A stretch of 9,266 nucleotides of DNA, taken from NCBI GenBank assembly GCA_022361315.1, contig JAKSBB010000733.1, positions 1 to 9,266 of the forward strand, in the 5' to 3' direction. Under the pieces are notes generated by a model that had not been told where the DNA came from, did no database searches, and saw nothing but the letters and a program-made list of their open reading frames with translations. The translations under genes and the position numbers were made by a program. How positions within the stretch are numbered: the stretch's first letter is position 1; each line of letters opens with the position of its first letter. This stretch comes from Desulfobacterales bacterium (lineage in GTDB: Bacteria; Desulfobacterota; Desulfobacteria; Desulfobacterales; Desulfobacteraceae). Shown piece after piece: positions 1 through 6,572 of this stretch.

Positions 1-1271
1 ATCTGCTTTCACTCAAAGATATGGATCGGTCAGACGCACTGGCGGAACTGATCCGGGCAGGGATCTCCTCCTTCAAAATTGAAGGGCGCCTCAAGGATAT
101 GGCCTACGTTAAAAATGTTACCGCCCACTATCGCGGGAGACTTGATGCCATTCTTGAGGAGAAGCCGGAATACCAAAGGGCATCTTCCGGCAGCACCCGC
201 TTCTTTTTCACCCCGGATCCGGCCAAAACTTTTAACCGGGGGGGGACTGACTATTTTCTTTTCGGCGAAGACCGGGGACCGGTTCATTCCTTTGACACCC
301 CCAAATCTATGGGGGAACGTCTGGGGCGGGTGAAAAAGGCAACAGCGGATTGGTTCACCCTGGAGGGGGATAAGGTCCATATTCACAATGGTGACGGTCT
401 TTGCTTTCTGGATGCCGCCGGCCGTCTAAAAGGGTTTCAGGTAAACCGGATAGATGAAGCTGGTCGTATCTTCCCGCCCGGCCGACAGCCGGTAAAACAC
501 ATGGGCTTAAACAAGGGAACGATTCTTCACCGGAACCACGATCGGGCATTCATCCGTCTGATATCCGGCGACACGGCCGAACGCCGCATCGGACTGGACA
601 TGGTATTCTTGGAAACCGGTAACGGATTTATTCTCCGCGCTGAAGATGAAGACGGGAACCGGGCCGAAGCTGAATTGGACATTCCTAAAGAACCGGCCAA
701 AAATGAAGATCGTGCCTACTCCGTGATTGAGAAGCAGATAAAAAAACTCGGCACCACCCCGTTCCACTGCCGCAGTTTCACCATTGACTCCGCCCCTTAT
801 TTCTTGGCAGCCAAGGTATTGAACGGCCTTCGCAGGCAGTTAACGGATGCGATGATGAGGCAACGGCTTGCGGCCTATGAGAGAATACCGGCTTTGCCAA
901 GGCCGCTTCCCTACCCCTATCCCGAACAGTCCCTTGATTTCCGCCTGAACGTCACCAACCGTCTTGCCGAGGCATTTTACGCCGAGCGCGGCGTAAAGGC
1001 GGTACCGTCGGCCTATGAAATCTTCGACCCTCGTGAGTCAGGCACCGCCGTCACGGTGATGACCACGAAGCATTGTATCCGGCGAAGTTTGGGGTTGTGT
1101 ACCAAGGCACATTCCGGGGACGGGCCACAGGCATTTCCCAAAAAAGAGTGGGGCGGCCCCCTCTTCCTGGAAAATAACAAAGGGCGGTTTCAGGTGATTT
1201 TTAATTGCAGGAATTGCGAAATGGAGATTCGCAGCTCTTCTTCGCCTGGCACCGGTCCAAACGGCTTATAA
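1..1271 (+). CDS. U32 peptidase-family protein, RlhA/YdcP type (3' part, start outside window)
   Basis: The reading frame is open from the left edge (codons from base 3, LLSLKDM...) to TAA at 1269-1271, so the N-terminal part, including most of the U32 core, is missing. Counting from the Met at 21, the text SFKIEGRLKDMAYV (18-31) is the end of the U32 core. It is followed by a DUF3656-like domain (FNRGGTDYFLFG, 71-82; SFDTPKSMGERLG, 90-102; NGDGLCF, 123-129). The C-terminus has VMTTKHCIR (346-354) and four cysteines at 352, 360, 396 and 399, the last two as CRNC. This architecture matches E. coli RlhA (YdcP), which makes 5-hydroxycytidine in 23S rRNA. The same role here is inference, since U32 paralogues include tRNA and ubiquinone hydroxylation factors. 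Cysteines in this superfamily can bind Fe-S clusters, and whether these do is unknown. A run of eight G falls in the NRGGT codons. Confidence 0.85.
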   Translation, partial: LLSLKDMDRSDALAELIRAGISSFKIEGRLKDMAYVKNVTAHYRGRLDAILEEKPEYQRASSGSTRFFFTPDPAKTFNRGGTDYFLFGEDRGPVHSFDTPKSMGERLGRVKKATADWFTLEGDKVHIHNGDGLCFLDAAGRLKGFQVNRIDEAGRIFPPGRQPVKHMGLNKGTILHRNHDRAFIRLISGDTAERRIGLDMVFLETGNGFILRAEDEDGNRAEAELDIPKEPAKNEDRAYSVIEKQIKKLGTTPFHCRSFTIDSAPYFLAAKVLNGLRRQLTDAMMRQRLAAYERIPALPRPLPYPYPEQSLDFRLNVTNRLAEAFYAERGVKAVPSAYEIFDPRESGTAVTVMTTKHCIRRSLGLCTKAHSGDGPQAFPKKEWGGPLFLENNKGRFQVIFNCRNCEMEIRSSSSPGTGPNGL

Positions 1272-1272
1272 C

Positions 1273-1301
1273 TTGACTTTTTAAGGCGTTTAACCGACAA
1301 T
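1273..1301 (+). promoter_or_regulatory. Candidate sigma-70 promoter of the small STAS-like gene
   Basis: TTGACT at 1273-1278 is followed after exactly 17 bases by GACAAT at 1296-1301, which matches the -10 consensus at four of six positions. The expected start of transcription is about 1307-1309, at the ATG at 1308. It begins just after the stop codon of the preceding gene. The call rests on the match to consensus only. Confidence 0.3.
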
Positions 1302-1307
1302 TTGGCC

Positions 1308-1703
1308 ATGGGGTTTGATGCACACGGCAGTTACGATATAAAAATCCGGGGCGAAATTTTTTTTGTCCGTTTTTTCCAGACCTGGAATCAGGAAGGGGCC
1401 AAAGCCTTTTTTGAGTCTTATAAAAAAGTCATCCTTGAACAGAACCTGGAGCGATTCGGGGTGCTGGGAGACCTGAGGCGATTTGAAGGCGGGCACCCCG
1501 ACAGCATGCCCGTTTTCACTGATATTGCCCAATGGTGCTTTGACCACGGGCAGGTGGCCCGGGCGCAATTGGTGGACACTTCCTTAATCGATTATATGAT
1601 GCAACAGCCCACATTGGGAAAAGAACTTTTTCCCATCCGCACCTTTGATAAAAAGGATCAGGCCCTGGACTGGCTCACCAGCCTGGGCCTGAAAACCCAC
1701 TAA
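1308..1703 (+). CDS. Small SpoIIAA/STAS-like protein of unknown function
   Basis: This is a soluble protein of 131 residues from the ATG at 1308; a TTG at 1302 would add two. There is no signal peptide or membrane segment. The pattern is a short beta strand (YDIKIRGEIFFVRFF), a helix (NQEGAKAFFESYKKVILEQ), a strand with LGDLRRFEGG, a helix (FTDIAQWCFDHG), a strand (ARAQLVDTSLI) and a final helix after FDKKDQALDWLTSLGL. That order and the turn after 'LGDLR' resemble SpoIIAA/STAS-like proteins of bacterial unknowns. I recognise the fold type, not a function. Neither start has a clear ribosome site: AAGG at 1283-1286 is too far away. The gene follows the U32 gene in the same reading frame after 36 bases and could be co-transcribed or use its own promoter. 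Its stop overlaps the stop of the convergent thiD, and its last codons contain the terminator of the thi operon. Confidence 0.7.
   Translation: MGFDAHGSYDIKIRGEIFFVRFFQTWNQEGAKAFFESYKKVILEQNLERFGVLGDLRRFEGGHPDSMPVFTDIAQWCFDHGQVARAQLVDTSLIDYMMQQPTLGKELFPIRTFDKKDQALDWLTSLGLKTH
1650..1692 (-). terminator. Intrinsic terminator of the thi operon, inside the convergent gene
   Basis: Read on the - strand, the hairpin starts 8 bases after the thiD stop. The outer stem is 8 bp (TCAGGCCC with GGGCCTGA, plus-strand 1685-1692 and 1658-1665). After an A-A mismatch come two GC pairs, a single bulged base and CTGG/CCAG closed by a TGAG loop. A run of five U (plus-strand A 1650-1654) follows after three bases. 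On the + strand the hairpin is followed by AAAACC, so termination should act on the thi transcript only. The site lies wholly within the C-terminal codons of the small STAS-like gene. Confidence 0.75.
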
Positions 1704-2512
1704 TCCTTCCACAGATCGTAAAAGTGATGTACCGGCCCGTGCCCCCGGCCCGTGGTGTAGTTTGCGCCGGCGGTGAGGGCACCTGTGATATATTCCTTTG
1801 CCTGCCGGACGGCATCCCTGAGATCCAATCCTTTGGCCAGGCCTGCGGCAATGGCCGATGACAGGGTACAGCCGGTTCCGTGGGAATTGGGGGTATCCAC
1901 CCGGTCACCAGGTAACTCAGTCATGTCACCGGAGGTGCCGGTATAAAGAAGATCGTGGCTTTGCCCACCGGTCAGGTGCCCACCCTTAACCAGGACATTT
2001 GCGGCGCCCAGAGCTGCCAGATCCCTGGCGGCATCCGGCATATCACCAGCGGTTTCCACGGTGCGCCCCAGCAGCACCGAGGCTTCAGGCAGATTCGGGG
2101 TGATTACCGTGGCCAGGGGCAGCAGCCGTTCTTTCAGGGCGGTGACGGCATCGTCCAGCAGCAGCTTGTCCCCGCTTTTTGAAATCATCACCGGGTCCAA
2201 CACCACGTTGGGGCAGGCCCATTGTTCCAGTTTTGCCGCCACCGTTTCGATCACCTCCGGCGAATGGAGCATGCCGATCTTCACGGCATCCGTGCCGATA
2301 TCTTCCATAACGGCATCAATTTGTTCACCAATGAATTCCGGCGGTGCCGGGAAAATACCGGTCACCACCCGGGTGTTCTGGGCAGTCAGGGCGGTAATGG
2401 CAGACATGCCGAAGCAGCCCAGAGCGGAGAAGGTCTTCAGGTCCGCCTGGATGCCGGCACCGCCTCCGGAGTCTGAACCGGCGATGGTGAGGGCTCTGTA
2501 ATACGTTGTCAT
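1700..2512 (-). CDS. thiD: Hydroxymethylpyrimidine/phosphomethylpyrimidine kinase
   Basis: ThiD is a cytosolic ribokinase-fold enzyme that phosphorylates 4-amino-5-hydroxymethyl-2-methylpyrimidine (HMP) twice, giving the HMP pyrophosphate used by ThiE. The 270-residue length is normal. Visible motifs are the substrate-binding N-terminus TIAGSDSGGGAGIQADLKT (9-27), AQN (44-46), DPVM (106-109), TPNLPEA (138-144), VKGGH (175-179) and the anion-hole/catalytic loop NSHGTGCTLSSAIAAG (209-224) with the conserved cysteine at 215. The ATG at 2510-2512 has AGGA eight bases upstream. It is the last gene of the operon, 42 bases after thiE, with a 14-bp palindrome in that gap. Its TAG (1700-1702) overlaps the TAA of the convergent small gene (1701-1703) in the four bases CTAA. 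The identification is secure. Confidence 0.97.
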   Translation of the reverse strand: MTTYYRALTIAGSDSGGGAGIQADLKTFSALGCFGMSAITALTAQNTRVVTGIFPAPPEFIGEQIDAVMEDIGTDAVKIGMLHSPEVIETVAAKLEQWACPNVVLDPVMISKSGDKLLLDDAVTALKERLLPLATVITPNLPEASVLLGRTVETAGDMPDAARDLAALGAANVLVKGGHLTGGQSHDLLYTGTSGDMTELPGDRVDTPNSHGTGCTLSSAIAAGLAKGLDLRDAVRQAKEYITGALTAGANYTTGRGHGPVHHFYDLWKD

Positions 2513-2537
2513 GAATATATTCCTTTTTGGTTTTTCG

Positions 2538-2551
2538 TGGCGTTAACGCCA
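2538..2551. repeat. 14-bp perfect palindrome between thiE and thiD
   Basis: TGGCGTTAACGCCA is a perfect palindrome in the 42-base gap between thiE and thiD. In the thi mRNA it can form a 5-bp stem with a UUAA loop. It is followed by A-rich sequence rather than U, so it is not an intrinsic terminator. An intercistronic RNA-stability element or a protein site are both possible; the sequence does not decide. Confidence 0.6.
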
Positions 2552-2553
2552 TG

Positions 2554-2595
2554 CTTAAAAGACCGGCCTAAAAAGACCAGCCTTAAAAGATTGAT
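2554..2595. repeat. Three imperfect 14-bp tandem repeats at the 3' end of thiE
   Basis: CTTAAAAGACCGGC (2554-2567), CTAAAAAGACCAGC (2568-2581) and CTTAAAAGATTGAT (2582-2595) follow each other without a gap. Units 1 and 2 agree at 12 of 14 bases, and unit 3 is more diverged. They encode the last residues of ThiE and its stop codon. Fourteen is not a multiple of three, so each unit is read in a different frame and a gain or loss would change the C-terminus. Confidence 0.6.
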
Positions 2596-3211
2596 TCAGC
2601 CGGGTTGTGGCCTGCTTCGGATCTTCCGCACTGCAGATGGCGGAAACGACGGCGGCGGCATCGGCCCCTGCACGCACCACCTCCGGCACATTGTCCGGGT
2701 TCAGCCCGCCGATGGCCACCAGGGTATGGCGGGAATAGGCTTTGATACGGGCAACGCCGTCAAGCCCCCAGGGTGTCTTGGTGTCTGTTTTTGTGGGGGT
2801 GGCAAATACCGGGCTGATGCCGATGTAGGCCAGATCCAGCGCTTCTGCCGCCGTGACATCCTCCCAGGTTTCTACGGAAAGTCCGATGACGGCGTCCGGG
2901 CCCATCAACTGCCGGGCCTTTTCGTAGGGCATGTCACTCTGGCCGATATGAACACCGTCAGCACCGGCGGCAAGGGCAATATCCACCCGGTCATTGATAA
3001 TGAACGGAATGTTCAGCGGGGCGAGCAGGGCCTTCAAACGCAAGGCCCTGTCGAGAAATGTGCGGGTATCTGCTGTCTTTTCACGAAGCTGAACACAGCA
3101 GAGGCCGGCATTGGCTGCCTCGGCAACCACCTTTTCCAAGGGGTGCCGGGGGCAGTCTCCGGTGACCAGGTATACCCCATGGAATGCATCGTTTCTATTC
3201 ATTGGATTCAT
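2555..3211 (-). CDS. thiE: Thiamine-phosphate synthase
   Basis: ThiE is a TIM-barrel enzyme that couples HMP pyrophosphate to hydroxyethylthiazole phosphate, giving thiamine phosphate and pyrophosphate. The 218 residues are typical. Family motifs in order are YLVTG (14-18), QLREK (41-45), the metal/pyrophosphate-binding NDR (73-75), GVHIGQSD (86-93), the flexible substrate loop SPVFATPTKTDTK (133-145), VAIGGL (165-170) and AVVSAI (187-192). The first ATG (3209-3211) overlaps the TGA of thiM as ATGA. There is no good ribosome site before it, so translation is probably coupled to thiM. A second ATG four codons in (3200-3202) is possible. The last dozen residues come from a short tandem DNA repeat and are probably not part of the conserved barrel. 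Confidence 0.96.
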   Translation of the reverse strand: MNPMNRNDAFHGVYLVTGDCPRHPLEKVVAEAANAGLCCVQLREKTADTRTFLDRALRLKALLAPLNIPFIINDRVDIALAAGADGVHIGQSDMPYEKARQLMGPDAVIGLSVETWEDVTAAEALDLAYIGISPVFATPTKTDTKTPWGLDGVARIKAYSRHTLVAIGGLNPDNVPEVVRAGADAAAVVSAICSAEDPKQATTRLNQSFKAGLFRPVF

Positions 3212-4008
3212 TCTACGTTTAACCGTGCTTCAATATCTTTTTCAGACAGGTTGTACAGGGCATCCAGAAAGTGAAGCTGCAAGGTGCCCGGGCCCTTGGC
3301 ATCCTGTGCCGCCATCTCTCCGGCAATACCCATCACGGCCATGGCATGGGCCGCGGCCGTGAGCCGATCCGGGTTCACTGCGGCAAAGGCCCCGCAGACG
3401 GCAGATGCGGTACAGCCCAGCCCGGTGACTTTGGGCATGAGGGCGTGTCCGTTTTTCACCTTTAGGATGTTATCGCCGTCCAGAATATAATCGGTCTCAC
3501 CGGTAACGCAGACCACACTGTTAAACGCTTGGTTCAGGTTCCGGGCCGATTCCAGGGCATCGTTTGAATCGGATGTGGAATCCACCCCTTTTGTGGTCAC
3601 GCCGGCCTGGCTCAGGGCCATGATTTCAGAGCCGTTGCCCCGGATAATGTCGGGGGCCGTCTCCCGGATCAAATCCCGAGCCGTGTCCGTACGCAAGGTG
3701 GTGGCCCCGACACCCACGGGATCGAGAATGATGGGAATTCCTTTTTCCTTGGCTGTTTTTGCCGCGGTGAACATGGCAGATATCCAGGCCGGGCTGAGGG
3801 TGCCGATATTGATCACCAGGGCCGACGCAATGCCGGTCATCTCCGCCACCTCTTCGTTTGCATGGGCCATCACCGGGGAGGCACCCAGAGAGAGCAGGGC
3901 GTTTGCCGTGGTATTCATCACCACGTAATTGGTAATGTTGTGGACCAGGGGGCTTTGCTGGCGGATGGTCCACAGATCCTTGTAAATGTCCTCGGATTTG
4001 AGTGTCAT
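3208..4008 (-). CDS. thiM: Hydroxyethylthiazole kinase
   Basis: ThiM phosphorylates 4-methyl-5-(2-hydroxyethyl)thiazole recovered from thiamine breakdown, supplying the thiazole half for ThiE. It is a cytosolic ribokinase-like enzyme, and 266 residues is the usual length. Diagnostic stretches are PLVHNITNYVVMNTTANALLSLGASP (20-45, with M47), LVINIGTL (64-71), ILDPVGVGAT (94-103), IIRGNGSEI (121-129), VCVTGETDYI (166-175) and the active-site loop KVTGLGCTASAV (193-204) with Cys199, equivalent to the conserved Cys198 of Bacillus ThiM. The ATG at 4006-4008 is preceded by GAAAGGAAAC, a good ribosome site. The gene starts 28 bases after thiY and overlaps thiE by four. Its presence shows that the operon salvages thiazole as well as pyrimidine. 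Confidence 0.97.
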   Translation of the reverse strand: MTLKSEDIYKDLWTIRQQSPLVHNITNYVVMNTTANALLSLGASPVMAHANEEVAEMTGIASALVINIGTLSPAWISAMFTAAKTAKEKGIPIILDPVGVGATTLRTDTARDLIRETAPDIIRGNGSEIMALSQAGVTTKGVDSTSDSNDALESARNLNQAFNSVVCVTGETDYILDGDNILKVKNGHALMPKVTGLGCTASAVCGAFAAVNPDRLTAAAHAMAVMGIAGEMAAQDAKGPGTLQLHFLDALYNLSEKDIEARLNVE

Positions 4009-4036
4009 GGATGTTTCCTTTCGGGGGTTACCTTGT

Positions 4037-4984
4037 TTATTCCCAGGTGTGGATCAGGGCTGCGGCATCCACAGGGGCCGGAATGAGGCCGTACTTCAGT
4101 GCAAAGTCGGCAAAGGCCTGCCAATGGTCGGTGTTGTGTCCTTCGGTGCCTGCGAAATAAGGCCGGGTGAGTTCGAAGGCCTGGGTTTCGATGGTTTTAT
4201 CTGCTTCAGGCACCGCTGCCAGGTATACCGCCAGGGACTCAGCCGGTTTACTCCTGGCTTCAGCAAGGGCAATCTTGATGGCTGTGACAAAGCCCTGGAT
4301 TGCCTCGTCCTTTTCTTCCAGCGTACGGGTACCGGCCACGAAAATCAACTCTTCGTAATCCGGGATACCGTATTTTTCCAGCTCAAAGTACCGGGCCGCA
4401 TAACCGTGCTGCTTCATGCCTACGGTTTCATAGGTTTTGAATGGGCCCATCACCGCGTCAACCTGGTTGGACACCAGGGCGGGAAGGATGGTGAATCCCA
4501 CGTTGACCGGTGTATAGTCCCGGACACCGTTGATGTCGGCAAAGGCCTTCAGCATCACATCCATCAGTCCGGGGACAGTGTATCCGATGTTTTTACCGGA
4601 CAGGTCTGACGGCGTCTTGATGGATTCGTCCAGAAAGAGCAGGGTGGTCAACGGATGAACCACCAACGGGGTAACGGCCCGGATATCCAGTCCCTGTGCC
4701 GCTGCGATGATGGTCTGGGGCTGATAGGACACTGCCAGATCCACCTGACCCGCTGCCACCAGTTTAAGTGCATCGCTGGTGTCCGAAGGGGTAAGGATTT
4801 CCACCTCCACATGGTGGTCTTCAAAATAACCGGCCTCCCGGGCAAGGTAAATGGGCAGGTGATCCACATTGGGAAACCAGTCCAGCATCAGGGTGAGTTT
4901 TTCCGCTGCCGTTCCCGGCAGGGGTAAAATCAGGCTGATGATCAATGTGAGGACCAGGTGGTATTGTACGAATCTGTTTTTCAT
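4037..4984 (-). CDS. thiY: Periplasmic pyrimidine-precursor-binding protein (NMT1/THI5-like, ThiY)
   Basis: This is the substrate-binding subunit of the ThiXYZ importer. It has 315 residues with a clear signal peptide (KNR, a hydrophobic stretch to about 22, likely cut after GTAA at 27). The mature protein begins with LTLMLDWFPNVDHLPIYLAREAGYF (30-54), the hallmark of the NMT1/THI5-like family. Further family text includes LVAAGQVDLAVSYQPQ and NQVDAVMGPF. Bacillus ThiY binds formylaminopyrimidine, a thiamine breakdown product; here the ligand could be that compound or HMP. Yeast-type THI5 enzymes, which make HMP phosphate, carry a CCCFC motif. The matching region here reads YGIPDYEELIFVAG with no cysteine, and the protein is exported, so a binding role is much more likely. 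The ATG has AAAGGAAA about ten bases upstream. It lies 33 bases after thiX. Confidence 0.92.
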   Translation of the reverse strand: MKNRFVQYHLVLTLIISLILPLPGTAAEKLTLMLDWFPNVDHLPIYLAREAGYFEDHHVEVEILTPSDTSDALKLVAAGQVDLAVSYQPQTIIAAAQGLDIRAVTPLVVHPLTTLLFLDESIKTPSDLSGKNIGYTVPGLMDVMLKAFADINGVRDYTPVNVGFTILPALVSNQVDAVMGPFKTYETVGMKQHGYAARYFELEKYGIPDYEELIFVAGTRTLEEKDEAIQGFVTAIKIALAEARSKPAESLAVYLAAVPEADKTIETQAFELTRPYFAGTEGHNTDHWQAFADFALKYGLIPAPVDAAALIHTWE

Positions 4985-5017
4985 TGTGATGATTTCCTTT
5001 GGTCTTTCTGTTTAAGG

Positions 5018-5764
5018 TTATGGTTGGGTTTTCCATTTGATAATTTTATTTTCAAGTATCCCCACGATGAACCAGAGACCCAGACCCATCAGGGTGAGCC
5101 AGAGGATGGCGGCGAAAACCATCTCTGTCTTCAGCCGGGCATTGGCCTGGATCATCAGATAGCCCAGGCCCTGCTGGGCGCCCACCCACTCACCGATCAC
5201 GGCGCCGATGGTGGCCACCGTCACACCCACCCGTAGTCCTGAAAAAAACTGGGGCAGGGCCCAGGGCCAATAGAGCAGTCTCAGCCGCTGGAAAAAGGAG
5301 GCCCCCATGAGATGAAAGAGTTTGCGGTATTCCGGATCACAGCTTTTTAAGCCGGACAGCAGACTGATGGTGATGGGAAAGAAGATGATAATCCAGGCCA
5401 TAAATACCTTGGATGCCATGCCGTACCCAAGCCACACCACCAGCAATGGTGCCAGGGCAAATACGGGAACCGCCTGGGAGGCCACCAGCACAGGGGAAAG
5501 TCCCCGTTCCAGGCCGGGGCGGGCAAACATGAGAATGGCAAGGGGTACGGCGGTCACCAGGGCCATGCCGATCCCGGCAAGAATTTCCCCGAAGGTGGTG
5601 AGGGCATGGGGCCATATCAGCGGGGCTTCAACCAGGGCAATACGCCCGATTTGTGAAGGTAAGGGCAGGATAAAGGGGGGCACGGCAGCCAATCGGGCAC
5701 CGGTCTCCCACAGCAGTAAAATACCTGCAACCAGGCCCAGGGCGGTGACGTTAGGCCGTGCCAT
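5018..5764 (-). CDS. thiX: ABC transporter permease of the thiamine-precursor importer
   Basis: This is an inner-membrane permease of 248 residues, presumably working as a homodimer with ThiZ and ThiY to import the pyrimidine precursor. Hydrophobic segments lie at about 6-24, 60-80, 97-117, 120-140, 180-192 and 217-237, as expected for the SsuC/TauC-like permease family. The cytoplasmic coupling (EAA-type) loop is KLFHLMGASFFQRLRLLYWPWALP (148-171), followed by FFSGLRVGV. I chose the ATG at 5762-5764 because it has GGGGAGG six bases upstream and begins a normal N-terminus (MARPNVTALGLVAG). The frame is open 36 codons further, but that extension lies inside thiZ and looks like non-coding text. 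With the chosen start the gene overlaps the end of thiZ by 14 bases. Confidence 0.93.
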   Translation of the reverse strand: MARPNVTALGLVAGILLLWETGARLAAVPPFILPLPSQIGRIALVEAPLIWPHALTTFGEILAGIGMALVTAVPLAILMFARPGLERGLSPVLVASQAVPVFALAPLLVVWLGYGMASKVFMAWIIIFFPITISLLSGLKSCDPEYRKLFHLMGASFFQRLRLLYWPWALPQFFSGLRVGVTVATIGAVIGEWVGAQQGLGYLMIQANARLKTEMVFAAILWLTLMGLGLWFIVGILENKIIKWKTQP

Positions 5765-6503
5765 CGGGCACCTCCCCTGCCAGACGTTTGAGAACATGGC
5801 CGCGGATGGCGGTGAGCTCCGGATGGTCAAAGGCTCTGGGTTTCGGTATTTTCGGGATAAACCGTTCGGCAATCATCATAGGCCCTCCGGTCAATAAGCA
5901 GATCTCATCCCCGAGCACCAGGGCCTCTTCAATATCATGGGTGATCATCAGGATGGTTTTACCGAACTCCGACTGGAGCCGTCCCAACAATTCCCGCAAT
6001 CCCTGGCGGGTGATGGCATCGAGAGCGGACAGCGGCTCATCCAGCAAAATAAGGTCCCGGTTAAACATCAGGGTCCGGACCAGGGCGCACCGCTGGCGCA
6101 TGCCGCCTGAAACCTGCGACGGATAGTGGTCTTCGAATCCCGACAGGCCCAGGCGGAGGAAAAACCCGCGGGCCTGTTTCTCTGCTTCCCGAAGTCCCCT
6201 TCGGCGGCCACCTGTTCTGGCCGGCAGCAGGCTGTTTTCAAGGAGGGTGAACCAGGGCAGAAGCAGATCTTTCTGCTGCATATACGCGGCGTTTTGTCTT
6301 AGGTCCTTTACCGGGTGCCCCTGCCAGGACAATTGGCCTTGATCCAATGCCGTAATACCGGTCAACCCGTCAAAAAGCGTGGATTTTCCACAACCGGACG
6401 GCCCCACCAATACCGTAAAACCGCCGGTGGGAATCTCAATGTCGAATCCCTTAAAGATCGTGTGGTTATGAAATGTTTTGGCAGCCCCGGTTACCTTCAG
6501 CAT
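5751..6503 (-). CDS. thiZ: ABC transporter ATP-binding protein of the thiamine-precursor importer
   Basis: This is the cytoplasmic ATPase of the ThiXYZ importer, 250 residues and full length. All nucleotide-binding motifs are intact: Walker A GPSGCGKST (34-42), Q-loop MQQKDLLLPW (75-84), signature VSGGMRQR (131-138), Walker B LILLDE (151-156), D-loop SALD (159-162) and the switch histidine in MITHD (His189). The sequence is closest in style to the TauB/SsuB/ThiZ group. The assignment to thiamine precursors comes from thiX, thiY and thiMED downstream and the TPP riboswitch upstream, not from the ATPase itself. It is the first gene of the operon. The ATG at 6501-6503 is preceded by GTGGGA about nine bases upstream, a modest ribosome site that may be hidden in a hairpin of the leader. 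Confidence 0.93.
   Translation of the reverse strand: MLKVTGAAKTFHNHTIFKGFDIEIPTGGFTVLVGPSGCGKSTLFDGLTGITALDQGQLSWQGHPVKDLRQNAAYMQQKDLLLPWFTLLENSLLPARTGGRRRGLREAEKQARGFFLRLGLSGFEDHYPSQVSGGMRQRCALVRTLMFNRDLILLDEPLSALDAITRQGLRELLGRLQSEFGKTILMITHDIEEALVLGDEICLLTGGPMMIAERFIPKIPKPRAFDHPELTAIRGHVLKRLAGEVPDGTA
5771..5777 (-). promoter_or_regulatory. Ribosome binding site that sets the thiX start
   Basis: On the - strand GGGGAGG lies six bases before the ATG at 5762-5764, inside the last codons of thiZ. It is the strongest ribosome site in the operon and supports the shorter ThiX over the upstream in-frame ATG at 5872. Confidence 0.75.
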
Positions 6504-6511
6504 GGATAATT

Positions 6512-6549
6512 CCCACAGGTGCGTCTAATATCTAAAATTTAATGGTGGG
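6512..6549 (-). promoter_or_regulatory. Candidate ribosome-site-sequestering hairpin of the riboswitch leader
   Basis: In the mRNA, CCCAC (plus-strand 6545-6549) can pair with GTGGG (6512-6516), which covers the probable ribosome site of thiZ. The loop is A/U-rich and 28 bases long, so the stem alone is weak. No U-run terminator hairpin is visible between the aptamer and thiZ. Control of translation, or Rho acting on the C-rich leader, is therefore more likely than intrinsic termination. This is inference from pairing only. Confidence 0.3.
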
Positions 6550-6572
6550 CCAATAGGGGCGGGGGATGAACG

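Noticed and set aside
4037..4984. ThiY as a THI5-type HMP-phosphate synthase
   Set aside because: The CCCFC iron-site motif is absent from the matching region, a signal peptide is present, and the gene sits with its permease and ATPase.
5765..5872. Upstream in-frame start for thiX at 5872, giving 284 residues
   Set aside because: The extra 36 residues lie inside thiZ, show no permease character and have no good ribosome site, whereas the ATG at 5764 has GGGGAGG at the right distance.
2537..5897. Long open frames on the + strand across the thi operon, for example 2537-3274, 3986-4609 and 5322-5897
   Set aside because: They lie antisense to thi genes with clear family motifs. Their translations show no domain, and their openness follows from the codon bias of the genes on the other strand.
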